Below, one piece after another: positions 33,165-45,600 of a stretch of 64,000 bases of DNA. Source of the stretch: Carya illinoinensis (lineage: Eukaryota > Streptophyta > Magnoliopsida > Fagales > Juglandaceae); NCBI RefSeq assembly GCF_018687715.1, contig NC_056752.1, forward strand, positions 7,950,001-8,014,000, given 5' to 3'. How positions within the stretch are numbered: position 1 is the first letter of the stretch; each line of letters starts with the position of its first letter. Under the pieces are notes generated by a model. The model was not told the origin of the DNA. It was given only the letters and a program-made list of their open reading frames with translations, and did no database searches. The translations under genes were made by a program, and so were the position numbers.

Positions 33165-35753
33165 CTATGTCAAAAACTCTATATACAATTATTTTTATAT
33201 ATTCCTTATTCACTCCACTAATCATGTGATTGGCTACGTTATTTTTTTAATATAAAATAACTAATTTAGTCAATGACATCAGTAAAGTATGAAAAGAATA
33301 TGCAAAAATAACTGTATATAAAATATCTCTTTGTAAATTTATTTTTATGAGAATTTCTTGTGACTTAAGTATATTTGTATGACAAATTAAGAAGTTTAGG
33401 GACTAAAATGCTCAGTAAATACGTACGGTTGGTAATGTAGTTGTACAAGTTGAAAGGAGGAGTCGGTGATCTAAAACTCTATCTTAACTGCTCTGCCTCC
33501 ATCATTGATGACTACCTACCTCCCCAACTTCTCATGCATATTCTACATACTTTTTAACACTTTTTTCTGATGATAGTATATAATATACATATACTCGGGG
33601 ACGAAGTTAGGATTATAACTTTGGAGGCGCCAAGGATTTTAGATTGAAATAAATAGTTCAATTGAAAATTTTTAGGAACACTATTAAAAAAATGATAATA
33701 AAAAAAAAAAAAAAGAGTGATTGAACAGTAAGAAATAAAAGCAAATAAATTCAAAATCTAAAGAAAATAGGCATTTCACAAAAATAAAAACGGCAAAAAA
33801 AAAAAGTTTGTTTAATATTTTAATTAAAATTAAATGGGAGATAATATACCTAAAATATTAAATTTTAGTAAGAATTTACTTGAAATAATTTACTTTGTAG
33901 AACCCCCTTGCTTTGTCACTAATTCATTATTGACTATATATATATATATATATTCTTGTTCCACTATATTTTATTATGATATAAAAAATAAAAAATAAAA
34001 AACAGTGAAAGTTAATAGATATGGACTAATGGTTAATGAGCTGACATGGGGACCCTATCTCTTTTTGGAAGCTTGGCCCATAAATATCAAGTACCATGGT
34101 AGGAAACATCAATATTTTACTACAGTTGGAAGAAAATGCAGACCAGGAATATTGGAATGGAAAATTCTATATATGTACCATGACAGCGATCCTAGCTAGA
34201 TTAATTGGAAGACTTGGATCACCATTCTTTTTTGGGAGGGCTTCTTATCTATGAAGCTTGACCCACAACAAGCATATGCATGATTAATGGGGACATTTAT
34301 TCAATATTGCATGAGGTGAGTCTAAGATATATATGATATTATCCACCATTTTTTTTTTTTAAATAAGAGATCATTTAAATGATTGGAGTCATGTTATAAA
34401 AATGTCATAATATATATCCTTGGAATGGAAGAAAAATGAAAGATCCGACAAATATTCTTTATAACACAACATCATTAATAATAGTTAAAATTTTCTAACT
34501 TTTTTTGAATTTTTCTATTTTTGAGCATGTATTTAGAATATAGTATCCACATCACTTATATCATAATATCTGATTCATAAGATTTAAATTTTAAAATTTA
34601 CGCAAGACGTAGACTTGTAAATAAGATTTTTCTTAATTGAAAAGGAAGTATTTCAATTCTTTAAGGCTTATTAAACAAGACAAACTTGCATGTTCGAAAC
34701 GACCAATAAAACCGAAGGATTATTAATTAAGAAAAGATTGAAAAGGACCCATACCTGACCAAATTTAGCATTGGGAAACTTTGCCTTCACAGTTTCTTCA
34801 ATTTCCTTGCCCAACGGCGCCCCTCCAGATTTGAGCATTTTTATCGACGAAAGATCATACTTATCGAGATCTGGGGACTTAGATATGGCCAACACAATCG
34901 GCGGGACAATGGGCATGATGCTCACCTTGTACTTCTGTATCAGCTGCAGGAGGGAAACAATCTCGAACCTCTGCATGAGCAAAATGGCTGCTCCAGCTCG
35001 TAATCCGCAAAGAAAGACGGAGTTGAGGGAGTAAATGTGAAACAGAGGCAGCACGCACAGAATCACGTCCTCGCTTTGGAAGAAGAGGTTTGGATTCTCT
35101 CCGTCCACCTGCTGAGCCACGCTCGTCACCAACCCTTTGTGTGTTAACATCACGCCTTTGGGTAGCCCCGTCGTCCCCGAAGAGTAAGGCAGTGCCACTA
35201 CGTCGTCGGGGCTAATGTCAACCGTCGGGATGTTGTTCTCGTCGGACTGTGTTAGCTCCGAGAAATGCAAGCAGTCTTGCGGGGCTGAGTCGTCGATGCA
35301 CATGATCTTAACAACATTTTCGTCTGCGAAATCCTTCACCTTGTCGTAGTAACATGCCTGAGTGATGATGAGCTTTGCTTTGGAGGATTTCGCTTGCTTT
35401 GATATCTCTGCAGCTGTAAAGAAAGGGTTGGCAGCCGTGGTCATGGCACCTATATGCGACGCACCGAGGAAAACGAACGCGAATTCCGGCGTGTTGGGTA
35501 GCAAGAGCATGACAACGTCTCCCTTCCCAACACCGAGCTTGTTGAGGCCGGAAGCGACCTTGCGCGCGGTGAGCTCGACATCATAGTACGTGTACACCTT
35601 GCCGGTCGAACCATTTATCAAACAAGGGCGCGAGCCGACCTTCGATATATTCTCAAAGCAATATGTGTGCAGAGGGAGATGTTTGGGAATGTAAATGTCA
35701 GGGAGTTTCGATCGGAAAACCATCCCTCCTGGCTGCTCTGTCTGGATAGACAT
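30562..35753 (-). CDS. 4CL: 4-coumarate:CoA ligase, complete, five exons
   Basis: Exons on the minus strand: 34755-35753, 31645-31843, 31165-31378, 30811-30913, 30562-30681. All introns are GT-AG with consistent phase, totalling 1635 nt, or 544 residues, the usual length. The enzyme activates 4-coumarate, caffeate or ferulate to CoA thioesters through an acyl-AMP intermediate, feeding lignin and flavonoid synthesis in the cytosol. Visible are the AMP-binding box I ([11 protein letters not shown], 191-201), [10 protein letters not shown] (334-343), box II GEICIRG (388-394), the WLHTGD segment, and the C-terminal [11 protein letters not shown] with the catalytic Lys. Intron 1 (2911 nt) is large and holds repeats. 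Upstream AC elements suit MYB control. It may be a class I (lignin-type) form, but that would need a tree. Confidence 0.97.
31844..34754 (-). other. 4CL intron 1 with a partial tandem duplication and MITE-like repeats
   Basis: Two blocks resemble each other: 32265-32830 and 33425-34290. They share 'ttggtaatgtagt', 'cttatcttaac.g.tctgcctcca.', 'gcgatcct', and a 'gaagc..gcttgaccca' section. The second copy is interrupted at about 33590-33920 by another insertion. Short palindromic AT-rich elements lie at about 32093-32232 and 33180-33310, with a relative at 52530-52680. (TA)n is at about 33133-33156. Confidence 0.6.
33590..33920. repeat. Repeat insertion with TIR-like ends in 4CL intron 1
   Basis: Begins near CGGGGACGAAGTTAGGATT and ends near 'cccccttgctttgtcactaa'. 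These ends recall dispersed plant elements whose termini read like 'gtggcggagccagggggg'. The interior is A-rich and non-coding. Boundaries are approximate. Confidence 0.35.
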
Positions 35754-35983
35754 AAGGACTGCCAGGAAAAGAGAAGAAAAGCAAATAAATGTTGGGTCTT
35801 GTTGCTGGTAAGGGGGGAATGCTAGCTAGGGGTCGAAAACATCGATCGTATTAAGGTGATAAAAAGGAGAGCGAGGAAGATGGAAGCTGGGGGTTGGTGA
35901 AGGGGTGTAATGGGGATTGTGGAGTTTCGTCGAGGTTGAAAAGGGGAAAGGAAGCAATCTGCAACGGGGGAAAAAAAACACTT

Positions 35984-36190
35984 GGTTGGTGAAGAAGGAG
36001 ATTGAATATTGTTGTTGGGTTGGTGAGATTGGTATTGGGTGGTGGAGGTGGTGGGGTCCGAATTATGGCAATGGTAGTGCTGCTTTCTAGTTTCTCCCAA
36101 TAAGCAGGCCTTTTACCTACCTTTTGACGTGATGGAGAGAACGTCTTTGATGGATGCAAACCGAGTGTCTAGCTTCAGCCTTCACCTACC
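35984..36190 (-). promoter_or_regulatory. Cluster of four AC elements upstream of 4CL
   Basis: Two ACCAACC motifs on the minus strand (35984-35990 and 36018-36024) and two ACCTACC motifs on the plus strand (36115-36121 and 36184-36190) lie 230-440 bases upstream of the 4CL start codon. AC elements bind R2R3-MYB factors and are hallmarks of phenylpropanoid gene promoters, 4CL included. Function here is inferred. The proximal ones could fall in the leader if transcription starts far upstream. Confidence 0.65.
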
Positions 36191-36209
36191 TTAGGAGTTG
36201 GACTGTCTG

Positions 36210-36538
36210 AAGCCCAATAACCATGCCAACATGCAGCAAAATGGTCAGACCTAAATAAAAGGTTCACAACCATAGTTGTTCCTGCTTTTTTGGGCTAAAA
36301 GCAAGATTTTTGTACTTCTTGGCATTCTAGTTTGGGGCTTTAGAGTGTTTTGGGGAGTTTGTTTAAGCCCGTGAACACTCCATCCCAATTTCCAAGTGAG
36401 TTCTTAGATTAGCCCAACTCCAACCGATAAAACTCTTTAAAAAAACATAACCTATTTTACAGTACTCTCAAACTAGCGTTGCTACCTGCATATCCCGCTG
36501 CTATCCCGGCTCCACTCGTTCACGTTGATTGGGTGAGA

Positions 36539-36587
<49 letters not shown>

Positions 36588-37960
36588 CTTTTCGTCCGCT
36601 AAGTGTTATCATTTTGAAGGTTAAAGGTTTAATTAAATTAATATTTAATAATTTTATAACTTTTGAATTAATGATTAAATCTTTAACAATTGATATTAGA
36701 ACAATAATTATGATCTTAAAGGTTAAAGGTTTAATCAAATTAGTATCCAACAGACTTAAAACCTTTTTGATTAATGGTTCAATCTTTAACACCAACCCGA
36801 TTAACGAACAAACATTAAAGATCAAACACAATGTAAACATAAATCAAACAACAAACACATTTGAGGTCTTTAGATCAGAATTAGATCCATGCCTGTGTAC
36901 CTGATCTCGAGAATTTTGTAGAAGTTCATATTGTGCTTATGTTAGAAACTTGGTCATGCTATTTTGTAAGAGGGAATGATGTTGCAAATAAAAGTACAAC
37001 TTTATGCATAAACCTTAAGCTTACTTCAAAATTTAAAGTTAATATATTTAATTTAATTCTCTCTTTCTCCTGATTATTTAGCAACTACTTAAACTTTTCT
37101 TGTATAGATAGTCAAATGGCATCACTTTTTTTTTCTAAAGAGAGTTTTGGATTGTACCTTTCATTTCTTTTTTTTTTTTTTTGGCCTTTTTCTACCTTTC
37201 GGCTAGCTAGAAAAATGAACATAAAGCAAATGACCCGGATCATTTAATTGGGATGGTATGAACACGAGGATAAAGTCCTTAATTTCTTACTTCAACTTGA
37301 GAGGCTCAAATAGAACAAAGGCAAACTTACAAAAATAACCCTTCTCTTGGGTGATGTTAAGGAGTACTTCTTCAGACTACTGTATTTGACAAATGACTTA
37401 ACCATCAACAAAAACCACATTTTCATAATTAAAACTTCAATTTTTTTTCAAAATGAAAATGAATTTTCAATTAGAAAAACTTAAGAAATCTTGAAAAAAG
37501 AAAATTAAAAAAAAAATATTATTGATGCATGCAGGGTAATTGTCAAATGGGAAATCTGAATTATTCAAACCTGTCAAATTAAAAATCTTAATTTGAACCA
37601 TCGATCTTATCAAGATAAGATCAGTTCTAAAAATCTTAATATAATTGAACCATCGATCATATTTAAACTTGTATTGTTGTTAATTAATAATGATGATTGG
37701 TCCAATTTTAGTACAACTATATTCTTATCACTCATCTACCCTTATTATCTCATCACAAAGTCATCATACACTTATATATAAAAGGGTACTGCTAGCAGGC
37801 CACCCACTAGTGTATTTAATTTTTTTTTAATATTATTAATTATTAAAAAAAATATACAACTTCACTAATAGTCAATTTCTTAACTATTAATTAAAAATAA
37901 AAAATCAAAATAATCAAGCAGTAAGTTTGAACGGTAAGTTTGAGGAGCTCAACTAGTATT

Positions 37961-38006
<46 letters not shown>

Positions 38007-38463
38007 GAGTTGTACAGATCTCAATATAAGAACTCTCATTTCCGAACTTACTTATCTGCTAAGGTGCTTGGATCTATAGTTGCAGTATACTCCTGCGAAG
38101 AGAAAAACAATGATGACAAAGCAATATATACTTTACAACCCATAAACCTACATTGATTTATTTTTTAAAATGATCAGATTATTTATCTATCTTACATGAC
38201 CCTACATTCTCCTTTTTTTTTTTTTCTGTACATCAAGATCAAGAAGATTCCAAAGCTTTAAACCCCTAGCTGAAGTTACAAATTGCTTTAAAAAAAAAAA
38301 AAAAAAAGGAGTCCCAAATCTTCCAATCAGAGATGACATCTTCTCAGCCAAGACTTTGTACAGTGATGATGCTACTAATTCCTTTATATTTCATGAAACA
38401 TAGGCATTCTGCTTTGCCGAGAGTGTGATCAGTGGCTGATTGTTCAAACAGAAACCTTGAAAT
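36210..38463. other. Intergenic between divergent 4CL and RBR genes
   Basis: Holds a pure T44 run (36542-36585), a roughly 103-base diverged tandem repeat ('ttaaaggtttaatnaaatta' at about 36620 and 36722), an (AT)n tract (37967-37999), an A17 run near 38290, and the likely RBR leader just before 38464. The two genes point away from each other, so parts of both promoters lie here. Confidence 0.5.
36542..36585. repeat. Uninterrupted T44 homopolymer
   Basis: Forty-four T on the plus strand. It may be the poly(A) tail of a recent minus-strand retroposed sequence, or a replication-slippage tract. Its length may be inexact. Confidence 0.8.
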
Positions 38464-39451
38464 ATGCCAACCGAATCAGCCTCTGACCTCATGCATGCAG
38501 TAGATGATGTTTGCTTCTCACTAGTCTCTGATGGCGAACAAGAAAATGAGACATTCACAGTTTCAGATGAACAGTTTGCAGAAGAATTACAGTTTCAAGA
38601 GGTTCTAATGGGCTCCCAGATCACTTCCCAAATGGCAAACAAGGAGGCCTTGTCCTCCTCATCCTCACCAGAAATCCAACCAACTCCTCCATCACCAAAT
38701 ACAGAGCTAGTGGAGGGAACGGAAGAAGCAGGAGAATCATCTCAATATTGCATCTGCGAAATTTGTGCTGAGAGGAGACGCGGTGATGAGATGTTCAGAA
38801 ATGAGAGCTGCGTTCACTCATTTTGTTCAGACTGCATTGGGAAACATGTTGCCACGAAGATCCAAGAGAGCATAACCGTTGTTTGTTGCCCCGGATTGGA
38901 CTGCAAGGCTGTGCTGGAACACGATGCTTGCGGCCCATTGCTTCCCAAAGACGTGCTGGAAAGGTGGGAAGTGGCCCTATGCGAAGCTCTGATTCCTGCA
39001 TCCCAGAAGTTTTACTGTCCGTTTTGTTCAGCCATGTTGGTGAACGATAGCGAGGAAGGAGAAGTCGTTAGGCAGTCAGAGTGTCCATTCTGCCATAGAT
39101 TGTTCTGTGCACACTGTAATGTTCCCTGGCACCCAGGGGTAGATTGCGAAGAGTTTCAGAGACTGGATGAGAATGACAGAGGAAGGAACGATCTCCTGGT
39201 TAGGGAGCTTGCAAGGGATAGGAAATGGATGAATTGTCCCAATTGCAAATACATTGTGGAAAGGACTGAGGGTTGTCCACACATTACTTGCAGGCCAGTT
39301 CGTTTTCATAAACAAGTTAACTCGAAACTAGCCACATTAAATGTGCATGTATAAACACGTTATTGTTTGTGGTTGCAGGTGTGGGTCCCAGTTTTGCTAC
39401 GGATGTGGAGTACCATGGACTGACGACCATGGTGGTTGCGTGAGAGATTAA
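38464..39451 (+). CDS. RBR-type E3 ubiquitin ligase (RING1-IBR-RING2), two exons
   Basis: Exon 1 is 38464-39293 and exon 2 is 39379-39451: 903 nt, 300 residues. After an acidic Ser/Pro-rich N-terminus, RING1 runs from about 98 (CEIC, then HSFCSDC) to 147 (CCPGLDC). IBR follows (about 185-228: CPFC, FCAHC, HPGVDC), then RING2 (258-297: CPNC, EGCPHITC, CGSQFCYGCG, ending GGCVRD). The catalytic Cys of RING2 by family analogy is Cys271. RBR ligases take ubiquitin from E2 onto this Cys before passing it to the substrate. The 85-bp intron splits the RING2 codon for Arg277 and has GC-AG ends. Reading through it instead would lose the last RING2 zinc ligands and stop at 39354. The substrate is unknown; relatives include RSL1-like proteins. 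Confidence 0.92.
39294..39378 (+). other. Non-canonical GC-AG intron in the RBR gene
   Basis: Donor TTGCAG|GCCAGT and acceptor GGTTGCAG|GTGTGG. Only this splice restores the RING2 pattern CxCGSQFCYGCG; no GT donor nearby keeps the frame and the cysteines. Confidence 0.75.
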
Positions 39452-40600
39452 AGTCCGACTCTTTCGTGGAGCTGTTGATGGAAAGATCAGTTCATATTTA
39501 GGGATGGAATGCATCAAACTCTGTTTTTGTTTTTCGGTTGGAGTGTTTATGTATTTGAAGTGTCGAATTGCAACAGTACCCATTCCACAGTGCACAAAAA
39601 TGCAGGACCTCATGAGCAGCATTAATCTGGGAAAGTATTATCAGATTCGTGCCAATAAGGAAACTTGAAATATTGTGATCTCCTGCCACTGTTTGATTTT
39701 AAGCTTGTGATCTTTTTTAAGTACCTTTTGCTTATTATGTTTATCATTTAAATCTTGCGTTTAGATCTTTTAAATTGATAAAAATCGTTTCATATTAAAT
39801 CGCTTGTTGCTGGCAATTAAATTTTTCAAGAGATTATTTAGATTGATTTTTTAATTTTTTTTTTAATTTCTGAAATCTTGATCGAAAGATCAAAGGAACT
39901 CTAGAGATAGTGCTGGATCTCGTAGAAAATACTTTTTGATAATTTATTTTTTCAAATTATGAAAACTGATGTAATGATTATATGAAAATTGCTTTGAGAG
40001 ATGAAGAATTACAGGTATAAGGTGTTGCACAAAGCACAACACAATTTACTCATTGGAATGCATACAAGTGTATTAAGAAGAGAGATACTATTTATCACCA
40101 CCACATCATATATTAATATGTGATTTGTCATTTTTATCCTTCGATTTAAATACAAATATTTACATATTAATATGCGTGTCTTTAAATTAAAAGATAAAAA
40201 TAATAAATCATATATTGATATGTGGAATAGAAGATGATAAGAAGAATTTTTCTATTCAAAAACACACACATACATTGGGTTGGGCTAATGGAAAGGCAAT
40301 TGTGGTGAGTGGGATGGATGTCTTTCCAATTAATTATTAATGTGATGGGCCTCTACCATTTTCCATTTTCTTTTGGTCGTTCCAAAATGTTGTTTTGTGA
40401 GGTAACATTAATGCAGCAGTTGATATTATTAATTTAGGATGGAATAGAGAGGAAACTTCATTGGAGGAGCCATATTTAAAGCTTCTAATTTCTTTGTGTG
40501 GACTGCATCTAGCTTTGGGTTGTGTATTGAGGATTGATAGAAGCATAAAGCGTTCATTTTTAGATTTTTCTACACATGCTAAGGGATGAAGAGACTGTGG
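39452..40600. other. 3' UTR of the RBR gene, then AT-rich intergenic
   Basis: The first about 250 bases are the probable 3' UTR. No other coding signal; short open frames around 40337-40546 (minus) are not recognised. Confidence 0.4.
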
Positions 40601-40606
40601 ATCACT

Positions 40607-42650
40607 TTTTTATTTTATTTTTCCCTAATCAAGCATATTTTATAGATGAAATATAATGAAGATTACAAAATATCAAGGATGGTCTTTGCCACTATCTATA
40701 TATAAAATACATGCAGGAATACTGAGAAGGGGTATATGGCCAAAGACTAAATTGGTCGCTGCCCATTGTGCCACTGAGTCTGCACATCAATTTTGATAAT
40801 GATAGATTTTGATTACTCTCCATTCTTGGCTTAGGTGAAGATTTTGACGACTAGCTGCACTTCCCCTTCTAGAGTTTATGGGCTCTATTGTATGCTTTTT
40901 GCCATTTGAGAATCTATGAGAGCTGCTGATGCCTCTACTATAACTGGATTAGTTGTTGGGATCTTTTGAGGTCCAAATTTCCATACATTTACCTTCTAAA
41001 TCCCGACAAACAACTGAAGAGGTGGAGAATGAGTCACTTATAGCGGCATCAAAGGAGAAGCTCCATTGGTTTGGTGGTGGAGGTATCCATCTAACTGATT
41101 TTTGGGCTTTAGATTTCATTTCCCATGCTAGTTTGTAGACTTGATAAATTTTCTCTAGCTGAATAGTTGCTTCTCTGATCGAAATTACAATGTGGTTATG
41201 AACCACTTCCTTTCTCTTCCTCCATATAAAATCAATCACTATTACCGCAAAAAGCTAGAAAGGATGTTTCTCCAATGCATTTAATACTAGTGCCTCCGGT
41301 TTGATTATAAGCTGAATCCATTATGATATTGAATCCAATTGCACACGATTTAGGTTCGAAGGTCAGCAGCTTTGTCACCATAGTATTCAAGCAAAGGGAC
41401 AAGCAATAAAAAAATGGAGTGTGTTTCTTCCTCTTCTTTGCACAGGGGGCACATTTTAGGTTGAAGATTTGGGAAAACTATTTGCAGCTGATTCCTTGTT
41501 GGTTCTCCATATTCTAATGACGATTGTTATTATCGATGATATCAAAGCCTTTTGGATGAGGCTGGACCTCATTCATCTGGTTACTTGATTTTGGTTTGAA
41601 ATTTTTTGATGTGGGTATCCAAGTTTTTGACTGGGGGTGAGAAACGGTTGATTCGGACCAGAGAAACTGATCGGACCCGTCAAGAGATTTTCCACCTCAG
41701 ATTGGATCGAATGAAAAATAAAAATAAAAAATATTATATATATATTATTTATATAATAATTGTACAAATTATTATATAATTTTCATCTAATCTATCATCA
41801 TTAACACTATAAAATTTTAAATATGTTATTAACAAATTAATATTCTATCAATTAACTAATTATATAGTAATTATATAAATTAATAATGTAATTTTCATCT
41901 AATTTATTATCATTGACTATATAAAATATTTTTTTATTGAGTTAGTTACATAATCCATATTAATAAGTCACTTAATTTTAATTTAATATTCTAAATAATT
42001 TTTTATTAATTGATTTTTTCAAAAAAAAAAAGAAGAAAAAAATAAAAAATAAATAGGTTAGACCGAATGGACTGACCAGATCGATAGCTATTGGTCTGGT
42101 TCAGGGAAAATAATGGACTAAAAATTTCAGTCTATCACCCCCTAGACCAGGCTGGACCAGACCATACCGTTTTCACCTCTAGTTCTAACCAAACATTAAC
42201 TGATAGTAATAACCCGTTGAAAATTTGATAGTACCTTCATTTCAAAATTAATTCCCTAGTTTGTATGTTTCATATCCATGAGTCCAATGCTTTGGCTTCA
42301 ACTTTAAAGAAATCTTCGGATAAAAGATATTTTTTGGAGAGAATCCTTTGCCATAATTCATGTTTACTTTGCTAATTTCTCATCCTATTTTTGCTAGGAA
42401 CGATAAATTCGTATCCTCTATTAACCGTAGTCCTAGGCCTCCCGCATTTTTTCGTTGACAAATAGATTTCCATGTCTTCAGAGTGAGGCTAAGAGTCTAA
42501 TTGTTGGAAAAACCCTACCAAAAGTCTAATTGAGACTTGCATATTGATTTTGGTAACATAAAAGACTTCATCTGGTACGACGTGGTCATACTGGCCACTA
42601 ATCTAATTAGCATTGTTTTGCCTGCTTGCAAGAGGGGTTTTCGTGGATCA
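40607..42650 (-). pseudogene. LINE (L1-type) relic: RT C-terminus, zf-RVT, RNase H, split by a MITE
   Basis: Minus-strand fragments, in order. At about 42480-42230 is the RT C-terminal WKSICQRKNAGGLGLRLIEDTN, with stops (family: NAGGLGFR). At about 41500-41400 is a zinc-binding piece (MCPLCKEEEETHS). At 41239-40949 is an RNase H domain (RWIPPPPNQWSFSFDAA, SVVCRDLEG), whose tail continues, broken, to about 40700 (CADSVAQWAATN). A T-rich tract near 40607-40622 marks the 3' end. A hAT-like MITE (41632-42181) interrupts it. It belongs to the same broad class as the fragment at 4890-5595. Confidence 0.8.
41632..42181. repeat. hAT-like MITE, 550 bp, inserted in the LINE
   Basis: Left end TGGGGGTGAGAAACGG; right end reverse-complemented reads TAGAGGTGAAAACGGT, followed in both by 'ggtctggtccag'-type or 'gattcggaccag' motifs. 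TAGGGGTGnAAACGG-type termini are typical of plant hAT elements. The flanks GTTTTTGAC and GTTCTAACC may be a decayed 8-bp target duplication. The interior is AT-rich and non-coding. Confidence 0.6.
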
Positions 42651-45600
42651 CTTATTTATACATTGTCTGTGTTGTTAGTCTTTGGAGTCTCTTCGATTAA
42701 GTCCAATATAAGGTAGGAAATGTGAAGGTGGGAGGGGTTTTCGTTGTTTGAAAATATAGCAGTCCCTTCTTTCTTGGCGTGGGCTATTTGGTTTGAAAGA
42801 AAATGGTCCTTTGGGGGATATGGAGAAGTGTCCATGGAAGACATAGGAGAATTTTTTTGGTTTTAGTTTCTCAAGTTTAGTTGCATACCTCTCTAGCTAG
42901 CTGCTTGGTTCTTTTTTTATGCTCTAAAGCATTAGAATTTGATTGTATTTTCTATTTCTATTTCTTTGTCTTTTTGTTTATTTTTTATTTTTAATTTGAA
43001 GTCAGTCCATATTTTAAGGCTTGAAATATAAATTCTCCATAAAATTTTCAACTCCTTTTATAATTAACTTAGGGACAAACTTTTCAAATGTCATAAATTC
43101 TGCATGTTTTCCATAAAAACTGGCCAAGATTAAAAAGGTAGAGTATGAATAACACATAGCCCTATAAAGTTCAGCCCAACTATCATTACCAACTACAATC
43201 ACTTGTACAGCCCATACCGACTAAACCCACTAATCCAAGAGTCTTTGGTAGGCAGATGCCTTTATCTAGAAGGCATTCACACAGATGTCAATAAAGAAAA
43301 GAAGAGTTTCTTGAGAGCATCGACCAAGATCCTATTGACATTGATGAATTGCAAATGTATATGTAGATTATATACCATGAAAATGATCCTTTTGCTGATT
43401 GCTTTGGAGTCCAAAAGCTTATACCCCCAAGGTGAAACCATTACCTAGCAACATATTTACGCCCATTTAGATTTAGAGTTCATCTCAACTCATACCATCT
43501 AATCACGACAATTTTCTTAAATTTCTATACTGAATATAATAAATAATTCAATTTTTTTAAATATCAAAATAATAATAATATTAAAATATAATATTTTAAT
43601 AATAATTTATTCAATTTTTAAATTTTATTTAAACTCACTAGTGAAACATAATAGAAATATATTGTATACTTGAATTGGGTCAAGGATTTTTGCAGTAATG
43701 ATTAGTTAGTCTCCGAGTATGCATACTTGGTACTCTTATCTAATCACAGCATATTATATATTTAAAAATTAATGATTATATAACTAATTTTAATTATATA
43801 ACATTTTATGATAAAATGAATGTATTATACCATCCATACTCCGAGAGCATCCAATATTTACTGAATTGCTGTGGTACTTAGGTTGTTTCTTTTTTTTTTT
43901 TCTTTGAGCAAATTGCAGTGGCTAGCTAAAAATCCATAATGAGGTCTAAAGCCTCTAATTATGATGCTCTTGTTGACTATGCAATGAGGAGGATCTTACA
44001 GTTCCTTAATGTAATTAATGGCAACAAGTCATGTTATTGCTGCCATTGCTGTCCATCCAGTCATCATTCTCATTTCTTCCCACTTGATTTTATTGCCTTC
44101 TAGAAGAGACATAAAACCAGTAAAAGCGAGTGAATGAAGAGGACAGGTGCAGGATTGCACTCTCCCCCACAAACAACTAATTGGAAGACAAGTGTATATT
44201 TAGGGTGATACCTCAACCTAATTCTTCCTACCTCTCAATATTTAGAGTTTGAAGGCAAAAACAAGTGCTTCCATTTTCTATGGTTGACCATGGCTAATCA
44301 ATTACACTCTCAAAATTGGACAAAGATTCTCATGTGGCAACACAAGAATGGAATTGGACAATTTTTTTTCAGGAAAACAGCCACCACCCATCAATAAAAA
44401 AATAATAATCATAATAATTACAATCGTGAATATATAAGAATCATGTAATTATTTTAAAAATAATAAATAAATACAGGATTTATATAAAAAAATTAATTTT
44501 TTAATAATAGATCTTATTTTTTTCAAAACGACTATACGACACTTATGCACTCTATAACTGTATGTAGTATTACTAATAAAAAAATAATAACATGTTGATA
44601 TCCCAAATATCTGATGTTTATTTTGTATTTTATAAAGCTATTTATGCTGAAACAAATAGAATGGCATATAATTATAAGGTAAAGATTGGGATAGACATGT
44701 AGATGAAGACTTTATTTTGACTAGAAAATTCCTCACAAAGCATACTTTATTAATGATGGATCTTGAAAAGTTATTGGTATGAGAAAACCACACCATCCAC
44801 ATGATTTTGGGAATCCAATGCTTAAACCTTCTTTGATAAGGAAAACATGGGATTGTAGCTAATCCACGACCATAGCATCTAAATCATGAGTCATTTCTAT
44901 CTTTCAAAAGCTCTAGAAAAAGTCACTTTTTTTTAATGGGTTAAGTGCAGTGGATTGGAATATGAACCCTAGCTAGTTGATTCCAAATGCAAAAATAAAG
45001 GACAAAGCACTAATTACACTTCATCTTTTGTTTTTATTGGCTTTGAACAAAAGCATGGATATAGGTTTGATAAAGAAAGATGGATGCTCATTATTTCTGA
45101 AAGGGAAATTATATTGATATGTCATTATTAAAATTAATATGATTGGTTGGGGGATGGTATTCCTTTCTCATGAGCATACACTCATGTACGTACGTCTTTA
45201 ATGTGTTAACTCAAATGTTTTTGACTAAAGTTGATGATGCGATCCCATTGTAAAAGGATCGAGGAGGCTACTGTTTAGACAGTACTCTCTTTGTGTTGAC
45301 ATTATGCAATATGAGAATAATCCCAATAGGAAAAAAGTTCAATTATTGACGAGGAAATTGAGCAACCAACGTCCCTTCGTTTCAACTTTCTACAAAGTTG
45401 AGGTAATAATAATAATAATACTTGTGGCAACTAGTCAACCAATTTTTATTCACAATGTTGAACCCCCCCTCCCCCTCCCCTGCCCTCCCCTCCCCCCTAC
45501 CACTCATGTTCTTGTGGTTCATGTTTTTCTCTTTTTTTGTTGGGTTGAGGGAGAAGACTAGATCATGAGGTTAATAAGCACCATTCGGAATCTCAAACCC

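Noticed and set aside
35822..36159. Minus-strand Pro/Ser-rich open frames upstream of 4CL
   Set aside because: They lie in the 4CL promoter or leader region, overlap each other in two frames and have no domain; composition explains the lack of stops.
36479..36904. Open frame containing a long Phe run
   Set aside because: Poly-F comes from the T44 tract; the surrounding sequence is AT-rich repeat.
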